Positions 8,404 through 16,906 of a stretch of DNA of 64,000 nt are shown one piece after another. The stretch's first letter is position 1. Every line of letters begins with the position of its first letter. The translations under genes were made by a program, and so were the position numbers. The notes beneath the pieces were generated by a model. That model did not search any database and was not told where the DNA came from. It was given only the letters and a program-made list of their open reading frames with translations. This DNA comes from Bermanella sp034111105. GTDB taxonomy: Bacteria > Pseudomonadota > Gammaproteobacteria > Pseudomonadales > Oceanobacteraceae. The DNA lies in contig JAWUXY010000019.1 of the NCBI GenBank assembly GCA_034111105.1, positions 5,677 through 69,676 of the forward strand. Direction: 5' to 3'.

Positions 8404-9205
8404 GGCTTAACACCTGCTCAGTCAGTTCGGGGGCCGGATAATGAAACGGTACCGGGCCATGAACCTCGCCATATAAAAATTGCTTAACTAGGGGGTTATC
8501 GCTTTGACGAATTTGTTCTGGCGTGCCCGCGCCTATGATTTTACCTTGCGCTAAAACAAACACTTGATCAGCAATACTCAGAGCCTCTTTCACATCATGG
8601 CTAACTAATACAGAGGTAAGGTTGAGGTCAGAATGCACTTGGCGAATCAAGTTAATGAGCACGCCCATAGAGATAGGGTCTTGGCCAGTAAATGGCTCGT
8701 CATACATGATGAATTCAGGGTCAAGTGCAAGACTGCGGGCCAATGCCACGCGCCTAGCCATGCCACCGGATAACTGTGAAGGCATCAATTGCGCCGTCCC
8801 GCGTAAGCCCACGGAATCCAAGCGCAATAACACCAAGTCTCGAATCATATGTTCAGGGAGCTGTGTATGTTCTCGTAGAGCAAACGCAACATTTTCGAAT
8901 ACATTAAGGTCTGTAAACAGCGCGCCACTTTGAAATAACAAACTCATGCGCTTGCGCAAGTGCAGTAAATCCGCACGACTTAATTCGCTTAAGTCTTGAC
9001 CGTCCACTAACACCTCGCCCGTATCAGGCAGGAGTTGACCACAAAATAACTTAAGGAGTGTGGTCTTACCCGTCCCACTCGGTCCTAAAATAACGGTTAT
9101 TTGTCCACGCTTAATAGACAAATTGATACCCTTGAAGATCGCGTTATCTTCATGCCTAAAACTCATATGTCGGCATTCTACAAAGGTTTGCGCTTTTAAC
9201 GACAT
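8396..9205 (-). CDS. mlaF: Mla transporter ATP-binding protein MlaF
   Basis: Cytoplasmic ATPase that drives MlaE. Visible are Walker A (GPSGTGKTT), the ABC signature (LSGGMARRVALARSLA) and Walker B (FIMYDEPFTGQD), ending with the C-terminal extension usual for MlaF. I prefer the ATG at 9205 (MSLKAQ), which has AAAGGA about 11 nt upstream; an ATG four codons earlier (9217) abuts that sequence directly. It is the first gene of the minus-strand mla-ibaG-murA-his run and is divergent from yrbG, so its promoter should lie between 9206 and 9354. Confidence 0.95.
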   Translation of the reverse strand: MSLKAQTFVECRHMSFRHEDNAIFKGINLSIKRGQITVILGPSGTGKTTLLKLFCGQLLPDTGEVLVDGQDLSELSRADLLHLRKRMSLLFQSGALFTDLNVFENVAFALREHTQLPEHMIRDLVLLRLDSVGLRGTAQLMPSQLSGGMARRVALARSLALDPEFIMYDEPFTGQDPISMGVLINLIRQVHSDLNLTSVLVSHDVKEALSIADQVFVLAQGKIIGAGTPEQIRQSDNPLVKQFLYGEVHGPVPFHYPAPELTEQVLSHD

Positions 9206-9354
9206 GCAGCCAACCATCCTTTGTCTATTGTTAAATCGTTAATCCTCATTTTAGAGCATAGCTGCAACTGCTTAAGCCACAACTTATGGCGTGCTTGTTA
9301 GGCCTGCAAAAGCCTGTAAAATGCGCCAACTATTGAATTTTAAGAGTGGAAAAG

Positions 9355-10311
9355 ATGTTAACAGCTAGCTTAGCAATCATTGTTGGATTGGTGGTTTTAG
9401 TATGGAGTGCCGACCGCTTTGTGCTGGGGGCCGCCGCCACCGCTCGTAATTTTGGCATGTCGCCTTTATTAATCGGTATGACCATCGTCTCTCTTGGTAC
9501 CAGCGCACCGGAGATTTTTGTCAGCGCCACGGCCTCCCTAGAAGGCTCAGGTATTCTTGCCATTGGTAATGCACTGGGTTCTAACATTACCAATATTGGT
9601 TTGGTTCTCGGTATAACAGCACTCATCGCACCGCTGCCTATTCAAGGCAGAATGCTAAAAAAAGAAATCCCTATTTTATTACTTGTTACCGTTATTGCTG
9701 GCCTAGTGTTACAAGACCTTGAATTAAGCTTTTGGGATGGCGTCATCATGCTCATATGCTTGGTCATCACTTTGTTTTGGCTATTTCATGAAAGCAGCGA
9801 ACAAGAAATCGGCGGTTTAGGCGAAGATGAAGTCGAAGCTATCGAGGGAACATCCACCGCCAAAAGTATTATGTGGTTAGTCATCGGTTTAGTGGCCCTA
9901 ATGATCAGTGCCAAACTATTGGTTTGGGGTGCCGTAGATGTTGCACGTTATTTTGGTATCAGTGAACTGATTATTGGCTTAACTATCGTCGCCATTGGTA
10001 CCAGCCTGCCAGAACTTGCGGCAAGCGTAACCAGTGCTTTAAAAGGTCACCATGATATTGCGATTGGTAATGTTATCGGCTCAAATATATTTAATTTACT
10101 CGCGGTTATGCCGATTCCTGGTTTAGTGGCCAATACCGTTATTGGAGACGAAGTTTTATACCGTGATTACGGCACGATGCTGATTCTAACAACGCTGCTG
10201 ATTGCCTTTATTTATGGCTTTCGCCGTAAAGGGCGAGTTGGTCGCAGTGCCGGTACCCTGTTGTTATTAGCCTATGTTAGTTATTTAGGTTTACTATTCA
10301 CTCAAGCCTGA
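9355..10311 (+). CDS. yrbG: Calcium/sodium antiporter YrbG
   Basis: Inner-membrane cation/Ca2+ exchanger of the CaCA family, about 318 residues with ~10 hydrophobic segments. Two inverted Na_Ca_ex repeats are clear from their signature loops, SLGTSAPEIFVSATAS in the first half and AIGTSLPELAASVTSA in the second. I chose ATG 9355 over an in-frame GTG at 9346 because GGA lies just upstream and homologs begin with this hydrophobic stretch. It leads the KDO/LPS-transport gene run, as in E. coli, although its role there is not known. Confidence 0.93.
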   Translation: MLTASLAIIVGLVVLVWSADRFVLGAAATARNFGMSPLLIGMTIVSLGTSAPEIFVSATASLEGSGILAIGNALGSNITNIGLVLGITALIAPLPIQGRMLKKEIPILLLVTVIAGLVLQDLELSFWDGVIMLICLVITLFWLFHESSEQEIGGLGEDEVEAIEGTSTAKSIMWLVIGLVALMISAKLLVWGAVDVARYFGISELIIGLTIVAIGTSLPELAASVTSALKGHHDIAIGNVIGSNIFNLLAVMPIPGLVANTVIGDEVLYRDYGTMLILTTLLIAFIYGFRRKGRVGRSAGTLLLLAYVSYLGLLFTQA

Positions 10312-10342
10312 TCCTAAGACAGTTGTAAGGTAAAGAATAAAA

Positions 10343-11314
10343 ATGCGTTCTATCAGTTACATTGAATCCGCTCAGCGTACCATCAAGGCTGAGCGAGATG
10401 CCGTAAACGGCATGCTGAACAAACTCGATAACACCGCTTTTGACAAAGCCTGTGAATTAATGATTCATTGCAAGGGCCGTGTTGTGGTCTCAGGCATGGG
10501 TAAATCAGGGCATATCGGCAATAAAATCGCCGCTACATTAGCCAGCACCGGCACACCCAGCTTTTTTGTGCACCCAGGTGAAGCCGCCCATGGTGACATG
10601 GGCATGATCACCGCAGACGATGTGGTGATTGCTTTATCTAATTCTGGCGAGTCATCTGAAGTTACTACCCTTATTCCGCTGATTAAACGCTTACATGTGC
10701 CATTAATCGCCATGACAGGCAATGACAACTCAACGCTTGCCAAAGCCGCCGACAGCCACCTTAACGTAGGTGTCGATAAAGAAGCTTGCCCCCTAGACCT
10801 AGCGCCAACCTCCAGCACCACTGTTGCCCTAGTCATGGGGGATGCACTGGCCATATCATTACTTGAAGCTCGCGGCTTCACCGCAGAAGAGTTTGCGTTT
10901 AGCCACCCTGGTGGCAGCCTAGGACGTCGCCTACTGCTTAAAGTAAAAACCATTATGCATTGCGGCAGCCAGATCCCAAAAGTGGCGCTAGGGACTCCCA
11001 TTAAAGACGCACTAATGGAAATGACACAGAAAGGCCTTGGCATGACCACCGTGCTCACCCCTGAAGGCACACTGGCTGGTATCTTTACCGATGGTGATTT
11101 ACGTCGAGCGTTAGATAAAGATGTGGACTTTCATACCACACCCGTAGAGCTTGCTATGACTAAAGATTGCGCCACGATTAACCCCGAAAAATTAGCGGCT
11201 GAAGCGCTTGCGGTCATGGAAGAAAAGAAAATCAATGCACTCGTGTCACTAGATGACGGCCAAGTAGTGGGGGTTATCAATATGCATGACTTGCTACGAG
11301 CTGGAGTGATTTAA
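10343..11314 (+). CDS. kdsD: D-arabinose 5-phosphate isomerase KdsD
   Basis: Cytoplasmic isomerase of ribulose 5-phosphate to arabinose 5-phosphate, the first step to KDO for lipopolysaccharide. It has 323 residues: an N-terminal SIS sugar-isomerase domain (GMGKSGHIGNKIAATLASTGTPSFF, then ALSNSGESSE) and two C-terminal CBS domains (from about residue 205). It ends in a TAATG overlap with lptC. In E. coli kdsC lies between these two genes; here it does not. Confidence 0.96.
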   Translation: MRSISYIESAQRTIKAERDAVNGMLNKLDNTAFDKACELMIHCKGRVVVSGMGKSGHIGNKIAATLASTGTPSFFVHPGEAAHGDMGMITADDVVIALSNSGESSEVTTLIPLIKRLHVPLIAMTGNDNSTLAKAADSHLNVGVDKEACPLDLAPTSSTTVALVMGDALAISLLEARGFTAEEFAFSHPGGSLGRRLLLKVKTIMHCGSQIPKVALGTPIKDALMEMTQKGLGMTTVLTPEGTLAGIFTDGDLRRALDKDVDFHTTPVELAMTKDCATINPEKLAAEALAVMEEKKINALVSLDDGQVVGVINMHDLLRAGVI

Positions 11315-11874
11315 TGCGCAAGCGTTATATCCTCACGATTCTCACCGCTTTGGCCGTGGTGGCCTACCTTGCACTGGACGACCACCAAGCCACCGTCGAA
11401 ATTGTTGCCCAAGACCTCATCGATCAAGAGCCTGATTACATCGTCGAAAACTTAGCGGCGCACAGCTTCGAAAATAACGGTGAACTTTCACGCAAAATCA
11501 ATGCGCTTAAAGCAACCCATTTCCCTAAAAACGACATCACCGAACTAAAGGAGCCTTCTATTATTCTTTATGAAGCAGGCGAGCCTAGATGGGGTGTGCG
11601 CAGTGACACCGGCCACCTACAGCAGCAAAAAAATATATTGCTAAAAGGCAATGTGACAATTGTGCCACTAAGCCCGAAAGGGGGTGATTTCACCCTATCA
11701 ACAAACAGCCTAAATATAGACTTAATCAGTCAAATAGCCGACACTGATGATCCAGTTGCCATTGAAAGTCAATACAGTGAACTACTCGCTACTGGTATGA
11801 CTATTTTATTAGATACGCAATTTGTAAAGTTTAAATCACAAGTGAGAGGACGCCATGATCCAAAGGCACAGTAA
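11314..11874 (+). CDS. lptC: LPS export protein LptC
   Basis: Bitopic inner-membrane protein that receives lipopolysaccharide from LptBFG and hands it to LptA. It has 186 residues with one N-terminal helix (ILTILTALAVVAYLAL) and a periplasmic LptC/OstA-like beta-jellyroll. Sequence conservation is modest, but the position between kdsD and lptA and the size match. It overlaps lptA by 20 bp and kdsD by one base. Confidence 0.93.
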   Translation: MRKRYILTILTALAVVAYLALDDHQATVEIVAQDLIDQEPDYIVENLAAHSFENNGELSRKINALKATHFPKNDITELKEPSIILYEAGEPRWGVRSDTGHLQQQKNILLKGNVTIVPLSPKGGDFTLSTNSLNIDLISQIADTDDPVAIESQYSELLATGMTILLDTQFVKFKSQVRGRHDPKAQ

Positions 11875-12361
11875 CATTCTCATCACCCTCGCCCTTTTGC
11901 TCAGCAGCCTTAACTGCTTCGCATTACCAGGGGATAGCGAACAAGAAATTCACATTGCCAGTGACTCCGCCTCTTTAGATAAAATAAAAGGTGAAATTAT
12001 TTACGTCGGCAATGTAAAAATGCAACAAGGTTCACTGAACATTGAAGCTGAAAAAATCGTTTTATTTCGCACGACGGAAGGCTTACAAAAAATCGTTGCC
12101 AAAGGAACACCCGCACGCTATGAGCAAACGTTAAACGCCAATGAAGGTAAAACCCTTGCCTATGGTGAAACCATTATTTACAACACAAAAAATGATCAAT
12201 TAACATTATTGAATAATGCGGGCCTTGAAAAACAGGGTAATATTTTTTCTGGTGAAAAAATTGTATACCTAATAAAAGAACAAAGAGTAAAAGCTGAAAG
12301 CCAAGAACAAGAAAATCGTATCCACATGGTAATTCAGCCTAAAAAGGATAAGGAACCTTAA
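11855..12361 (+). CDS. lptA: LPS transport periplasmic protein LptA
   Basis: Periplasmic bridge protein for lipopolysaccharide transport. The 168 residues begin with a signal peptide (ILITLALLLSSLNCFALP; likely cut after CFA), followed by an OstA-type domain with repeated beta strands such as IHIASDSASLDKIKGEIIYVG and MQQGSLNIEAEKIV. A basic/acidic tail ends the protein. It is translationally linked to lptC (20 bp overlap) and 4 bp from lptB. Confidence 0.94.
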   Translation: MIQRHSNILITLALLLSSLNCFALPGDSEQEIHIASDSASLDKIKGEIIYVGNVKMQQGSLNIEAEKIVLFRTTEGLQKIVAKGTPARYEQTLNANEGKTLAYGETIIYNTKNDQLTLLNNAGLEKQGNIFSGEKIVYLIKEQRVKAESQEQENRIHMVIQPKKDKEP

Positions 12362-12365
12362 CGCA

Positions 12366-13091
12366 ATGGCAATATTGCAAGCGCAAAATTTAGCGAAAAG
12401 CTACGGCCCACGCCAAGTAGTTAAAGATGTTTCCATATCCATTGAAAGCGGTCAAATTGTAGGCTTACTTGGACCCAACGGTGCAGGTAAAACAACCTGT
12501 TTTTACATGATTGTAAACTTGGTTGCGTCAGACAAGGGCCGTGTATTAATTGATGACACTGATATTACCGACTTACCCATGCATGGCCGCGCGCAAAAAG
12601 GAATTGGCTACTTGCCACAAGAAGCCTCCATTTTTCGTAAGCTCACCGTCGCCAATAACATCATGGCCATCTTAGAAACCCGCAAAGAATTAAGCCATAC
12701 TGAACGCAAAGAAAAACTTGAAAGCTTATTAGATGAATTTCATATTCAACATATTCGTGACAGCTTGGGCATGGCGTTATCCGGTGGTGAACGACGTCGA
12801 GTAGAAATTGCCAGAGCCCTTGCGGCTGAACCGTCATTTATTTTATTAGACGAACCATTTGCGGGCGTTGATCCCATATCGGTCGGCGATATAAAAAGTA
12901 TTGTAAAACAATTAAAAAAACGCGGTCTAGGTGTACTGATTACCGACCATAACGTACGTGAAACACTTGATATATGTGAGAAAGCTTATATCGTAGGTAA
13001 TGGTCATATCATCGCTGAAGGCTCCGCTGACGATGTGTTATCGAACCAACAAGTGAAAGATATTTATTTAGGTGATGACTTTAAGTTGTAA
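12366..13091 (+). CDS. lptB: LPS export ABC transporter ATP-binding protein LptB
   Basis: Cytoplasmic ATPase of the LptB2FGC lipopolysaccharide extractor, 241 residues as usual. Walker A (GPNGAGKTT), Q-loop (YLPQEASIF), the signature LSGGERRRVEIARALA and Walker B (FILLDEPFAGVDP) are all intact, and the switch histidine sits in LITDHNVRETL. The lptFG genes are not here, which is normal for gammaproteobacteria. Confidence 0.97.
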   Translation: MAILQAQNLAKSYGPRQVVKDVSISIESGQIVGLLGPNGAGKTTCFYMIVNLVASDKGRVLIDDTDITDLPMHGRAQKGIGYLPQEASIFRKLTVANNIMAILETRKELSHTERKEKLESLLDEFHIQHIRDSLGMALSGGERRRVEIARALAAEPSFILLDEPFAGVDPISVGDIKSIVKQLKKRGLGVLITDHNVRETLDICEKAYIVGNGHIIAEGSADDVLSNQQVKDIYLGDDFKL

Positions 13092-13145
13092 TCTTGTATA
13101 TTCATTACAATGGGTCAAACGCGCTATGGGATTAAGCAGTAATAT

Positions 13146-14645
13146 ATGAAAGCCTCGCTCCAATTAAAAATGGGTCAGCAGCTGACCATGACTCCTCAGC
13201 TGCAACAGGCCATTCGTTTATTACAGCTTTCAACACTGGACCTGCAACTAGAAATTCAAAATGCATTGGATTCAAACCCATTGCTGGATGTTGACGAAGA
13301 GTTTGAAGGCGATAACAATCAAGACATCAATTCACAAAGTGAAGAGAAAGTCGAAGTAGTCACCCCAAGCGACGAACACACATCAGATGAACCAACCGCT
13401 GCCGATGATTGGAGCGAAAATATTCCTGATGAGCTTTCAACAGATAGCGATTGGGACGACACTTGGCAAGCCTCTGCTGCCCCTACTTCCATGACTGAAA
13501 ATCATTCATCAGGTTCGTCCGGTGAAGATTACGATATGGACAGCCGTAACGGCAGCACTGACGACCTGCAAGACCATTTGTTATGGCAACTTAACCTAAC
13601 TCCAATGTCAGATAACGATCATCTCATTGCGATCAATATCATTGAGGGCGTAGATGATGACGGCTATCTAAAAGTACAGCTGGATGAAATTGTCGAATCA
13701 CTTGACCCTGAATTAGACATCGAATTAGACGAAGTAGAAGCGGTACTCAACCTACTTCAACAGTTCGAGCCAAGCGGTGTTTGCGCACGAAATCTACAAG
13801 AATGCTTATCGTTACAATTGCGCCAATTACCACAAGAAACACCATGGTTACCGTTAGCTCAAACATTGATTGACCAATACATTGATTTACTCGGTGCAAA
13901 AGATTACGCAGCACTGATGCGTAAACTAAAAGTCAAAGAAGAAGAGCTGAAAACAGTCATTCGCGGCATTCAAGAATTAAACCCGCGTCCGGGCTCCCAA
14001 ATTGACCCACAAACCAGTGAATATGTTATTCCTGATGTTATGGTGCGTAAAATCAAAGGGGAGTGGCGTGTTGAGCTAAACCCTGAGATTGCGCCAAAAC
14101 TGCGCATCAATGACCACTATGCGTCTATGGTGAAGCGCGCAGATAGCAGTGCTGACAACAACTTCATAAAAGACCACTTACAAGAAGCACGCTGGTTCTT
14201 GAAAAGCTTACAAAGTCGTAACGATACGTTGTTAAAAGTCGCCATGAAAATTGTGGAATACCAACAAGACTTTTTAGAACAAGGGGATGAAGCAATGAAG
14301 CCCCTTGTGTTACATGATATTGCTGAAGCCGTCGGCATGCACGAGTCCACAATTTCACGTGTGACCACACAAAAATACATGCACACACCAGCGGGTATTT
14401 TTGAGTTAAAATATTTCTTCTCAAGCCATGTTAGTACCACCAGTGGTGGTGAGTGCTCTTCCACGGCTATACGAGCTATGATTAAAAAACTCATCGCCGT
14501 AGAAAGTGCGAAGAAGCCGTTAAGTGACAGTAAAATTGCGAATATCTTAGAAGAAGAAGGCATTAAGGTTGCACGTAGAACCGTAGCCAAGTACCGTGAG
14601 GCGATGCACATTCCACCGTCAAACGAGCGTAAACGCTTGGTTTAA
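13146..14645 (+). CDS. rpoN: RNA polymerase sigma-54 factor RpoN
   Basis: Alternative sigma factor for -24/-12 promoters that need AAA+ activators. It has 499 residues: the Gln/Leu-rich activator-contact region I at the N-terminus (MGQQLTMTPQLQQAIRLLQL), a long acidic region II (about 50-125), a core-binding domain, and near the end the RpoN box ARRTVAKYRE that reads the -24 element. The gene follows lptB by 54 bp, and downstream hpf and ptsN form the classic rpoN cluster. Confidence 0.98.
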   Translation: MKASLQLKMGQQLTMTPQLQQAIRLLQLSTLDLQLEIQNALDSNPLLDVDEEFEGDNNQDINSQSEEKVEVVTPSDEHTSDEPTAADDWSENIPDELSTDSDWDDTWQASAAPTSMTENHSSGSSGEDYDMDSRNGSTDDLQDHLLWQLNLTPMSDNDHLIAINIIEGVDDDGYLKVQLDEIVESLDPELDIELDEVEAVLNLLQQFEPSGVCARNLQECLSLQLRQLPQETPWLPLAQTLIDQYIDLLGAKDYAALMRKLKVKEEELKTVIRGIQELNPRPGSQIDPQTSEYVIPDVMVRKIKGEWRVELNPEIAPKLRINDHYASMVKRADSSADNNFIKDHLQEARWFLKSLQSRNDTLLKVAMKIVEYQQDFLEQGDEAMKPLVLHDIAEAVGMHESTISRVTTQKYMHTPAGIFELKYFFSSHVSTTSGGECSSTAIRAMIKKLIAVESAKKPLSDSKIANILEEEGIKVARRTVAKYREAMHIPPSNERKRLV

Positions 14646-14762
14646 TTGTTTGCCTACCTGTTTTGGTAAACAGCTACACTGGTTTTTCGCCGGTAGCCTA
14701 TACTAAAGGTTATCAGCACATTCACGTACTCCATTTCGGAGTGCAGACAGTAGGAGCCATCT

Positions 14763-15068
14763 ATGCAAATTAATATCAGCGGCCACCATGTTGAAGTGAC
14801 TCAAGCCCTTAAGGACTATGTCCACTCCAAGATAGAAAAACTGGAACGACACTTTGATAATATTACCAATGTACAAGTGACGCTCACTGTGGAAAAAGTA
14901 ACCCAAAAAGCAGAAGCCACCATGCATGTATCTGGCGCTGAACTACATGCCAATGCTGACAATGATGATATGTATGCAGCAATTGACGGCATGACCGACA
15001 AGCTAGACAGACAACTAATTAAACACAAAGAAAAAATGGTTAATCACCGTCACGGAAGTAATCACTAA
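14763..15068 (+). CDS. hpf: Ribosome hibernation promoting factor HPF
   Basis: A 101-residue short-form HPF/YfiA protein that binds the 30S decoding region and promotes 100S ribosome formation in stationary phase. It starts MQINISGHHVEVTQALKDYV and keeps the DMYAAIDGMTDKLDRQLIKHKEK helix that contacts rRNA. There is no long C-terminal dimerisation domain. It lies in the conserved rpoN-hpf-ptsN order, 6 bp before ptsN. Confidence 0.96.
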   Translation: MQINISGHHVEVTQALKDYVHSKIEKLERHFDNITNVQVTLTVEKVTQKAEATMHVSGAELHANADNDDMYAAIDGMTDKLDRQLIKHKEKMVNHRHGSNH

Positions 15069-15074
15069 CGTCAT

Positions 15075-15527
15075 ATGACCTCTCGTATCTCAAATATCTT
15101 AACCCCTGAGCGCACCCAAATGGGTGCGCAATGCAGTAGCAAAAAGAAGCTAATACAACATGTTAGTCAATTCCTTGCTTCCAATATCAAAGATGCTCAA
15201 GCTGATGACATCTATGAACGCCTCATTGCAAGAGAAAAACTCGGCAGTACCGGTATTGGCGAAGGCATAGCGATCCCTCATTCTCGCTTAGAGGAATGTG
15301 AAGACACCATTGGTGCTCTCTTCATTCTTGATGAACCCATTGATTACGACTCAATTGACCGTAAACCTGTCGATATCGTATTTGTGTTATTAGTGCCAGC
15401 TGAAGCCACTGAGCAACATTTACAAACCCTTAGTATGTTGGCGGAAAGATTCAGCCAAGAAGAATATCGTAATAAATTACGCTCCGCTAAGGGCCATGAC
15501 GAGCTGTATCAACTGGCAACGGCTTAA
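15075..15527 (+). CDS. ptsN: Nitrogen PTS enzyme IIA PtsN
   Basis: EIIA-Ntr, a regulatory phosphoacceptor of the nitrogen phosphotransferase system (PtsP-PtsO-PtsN), affecting potassium and nitrogen control. The 150-residue PTS_EIIA type-2 domain carries the phosphohistidine in GIAIPHSRLE (His69). It sits between hpf and rapZ as usual. No transport EIIB/EIIC domains are fused, consistent with a purely regulatory protein. Confidence 0.96.
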   Translation: MTSRISNILTPERTQMGAQCSSKKKLIQHVSQFLASNIKDAQADDIYERLIAREKLGSTGIGEGIAIPHSRLEECEDTIGALFILDEPIDYDSIDRKPVDIVFVLLVPAEATEQHLQTLSMLAERFSQEEYRNKLRSAKGHDELYQLATA

Positions 15528-15550
15528 TAAACAAAACGAAAGGTTATGAC

Positions 15551-16408
15551 ATGAAACTTGTGGTTATCAGTGGACGCAGCGGTTCGGGTAAAAGTACCGC
15601 CTTAGACCTACTTGAAGACCTGGGTTTCTATTGCATTGATAACCTGCCTGTTGGCTTATTACAAAACCTGCTTGACCAAATTCAATCCGGCCAAGGGCAA
15701 ATGAGCTCTGTTGCCGTGAGTATTGATGCGCGTAATATTCAAGCGGATTTAGCTAACTTCTCTGAAATCATTCATCAACTTGACCGCAAACAATGTCAAC
15801 TTGAGATTATTTACCTCGACGCCCACAGCGACACATTGCTGACTCGCTTTAGCGCCACACGACGTAAGCACCCACTTACCGGGCCAGATGTACCGCTTCT
15901 TGAAGCCATCGACAGAGAAAAAGCCGTACTGCAACACATTGCAGATATGGCAGATTTAACCGTGGATACCACTCACTTATCGATGCACCAATTACGTAGC
16001 ATGATCAAAGAACGCGTGGTGCAAAAACAAGGTGCAGACATGTCACTGCTGTTTGAATCCTTCGGTTTCAAGCACGGCATCCCTAAGGACAGCGATCTTG
16101 TGTTTGATGTGCGCTGTCTGCCTAACCCTTATTGGGACCCAGCTTTGCGCCAATTCACGGGCCAAGATCCTTCGATTCAGGCGTTTTTACAAGATGATGA
16201 GCATGTGATCGAAATGTTTAACGACATTCAAGGCTTCCTGAAAAAATGGCTACCTCAGTTTGAAGCAAACAACCGTACATACATGACCGTCAGCATTGGT
16301 TGCACAGGTGGTCAACACCGCAGTGTCTACATGGCAGAACGATTGTTTGCCGCGTATCAAAACGAGTTTTCTAACGTGCAAGTGCGTCATCGTGAACTTA
16401 ATGTTTAA
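15551..16408 (+). CDS. rapZ: RNase adapter protein RapZ
   Basis: P-loop protein of 285 residues, in E. coli the glucosamine-6-phosphate sensing adapter that delivers the GlmZ sRNA to RNase E. The N-terminal Walker A is GRSGSGKST, and the C-terminal half has the conserved SIGCTGGQHRSVYMAERL segment. An AAAGGTT ribosome site precedes the ATG. Whether the GlmZ pathway exists in this organism cannot be judged from the window; outside enterics the cellular target of RapZ is less clear. Confidence 0.96.
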   Translation: MKLVVISGRSGSGKSTALDLLEDLGFYCIDNLPVGLLQNLLDQIQSGQGQMSSVAVSIDARNIQADLANFSEIIHQLDRKQCQLEIIYLDAHSDTLLTRFSATRRKHPLTGPDVPLLEAIDREKAVLQHIADMADLTVDTTHLSMHQLRSMIKERVVQKQGADMSLLFESFGFKHGIPKDSDLVFDVRCLPNPYWDPALRQFTGQDPSIQAFLQDDEHVIEMFNDIQGFLKKWLPQFEANNRTYMTVSIGCTGGQHRSVYMAERLFAAYQNEFSNVQVRHRELNV

Positions 16409-16519
16409 GATTCTCAATAAAAACACCTAAACCCTTGTCGAACCAGCGCCTATATTACCTAGACACAGAACGGTTTGGCCGATATGGTATCCACTCTATC
16501 CCTATTCGCTTGTATTGAT

Positions 16520-16789
16520 ATGCTTGAAAACTCCATCACAATAATAAATAAATTGGGTTTACACGCACGGGCTGCTGCCAAGCTGGTATCCACCGCTTCG
16601 GCATTCGCCAGCAAAGTAAAAATCAGCTTTAACGGCAAAGAAGTCGACGGTAAAAGCATCATGTCCGTGATGATGCTCGCTGCAAGTCAAGGCTCTGAAG
16701 TCCATTTGAAAATCAATGGCGATGATGAAGAAGCCGCTATGAATGCCATTGTCGAACTCATCAACGACTACTTTGGTGAGGGTGAATAA
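16520..16789 (+). CDS. ptsO: Phosphocarrier protein NPr (PtsO)
   Basis: HPr-like carrier of the nitrogen PTS, passing phosphate from PtsP to PtsN. The Met at 16520 gives MLENSITIINKLGLHARAA, matching NPr N-termini and an 89-residue length; in-frame starts at 16475 (TTG) and 16484 (ATG) would add an unrelated extension. No start has a strong ribosome site, so the choice rests on homology. The phosphohistidine is His15, and the second helix contains KSIMSVMMLAASQG. Confidence 0.92.
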   Translation: MLENSITIINKLGLHARAAAKLVSTASAFASKVKISFNGKEVDGKSIMSVMMLAASQGSEVHLKINGDDEEAAMNAIVELINDYFGEGE

Positions 16790-16906
16790 CCTTTCTTGCA
16801 AAACTCCTAATTAAATCAATCTTCTAGGCTACACTTTTAACTAAGGGTCGTAGCCTGTTACAGCCTTTATCGGTACAATCCGAGCCTGAATTCAAGGGAT
16901 CGCATT

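Noticed and set aside
10465..11070. 201-codon open frame opposite kdsD
   Set aside because: It lies wholly antisense to a strongly conserved gene and its product has no recognisable features; it is a shadow of kdsD codon bias. The same holds for the long antisense frames over rpoN, murA and the aminotransferase.
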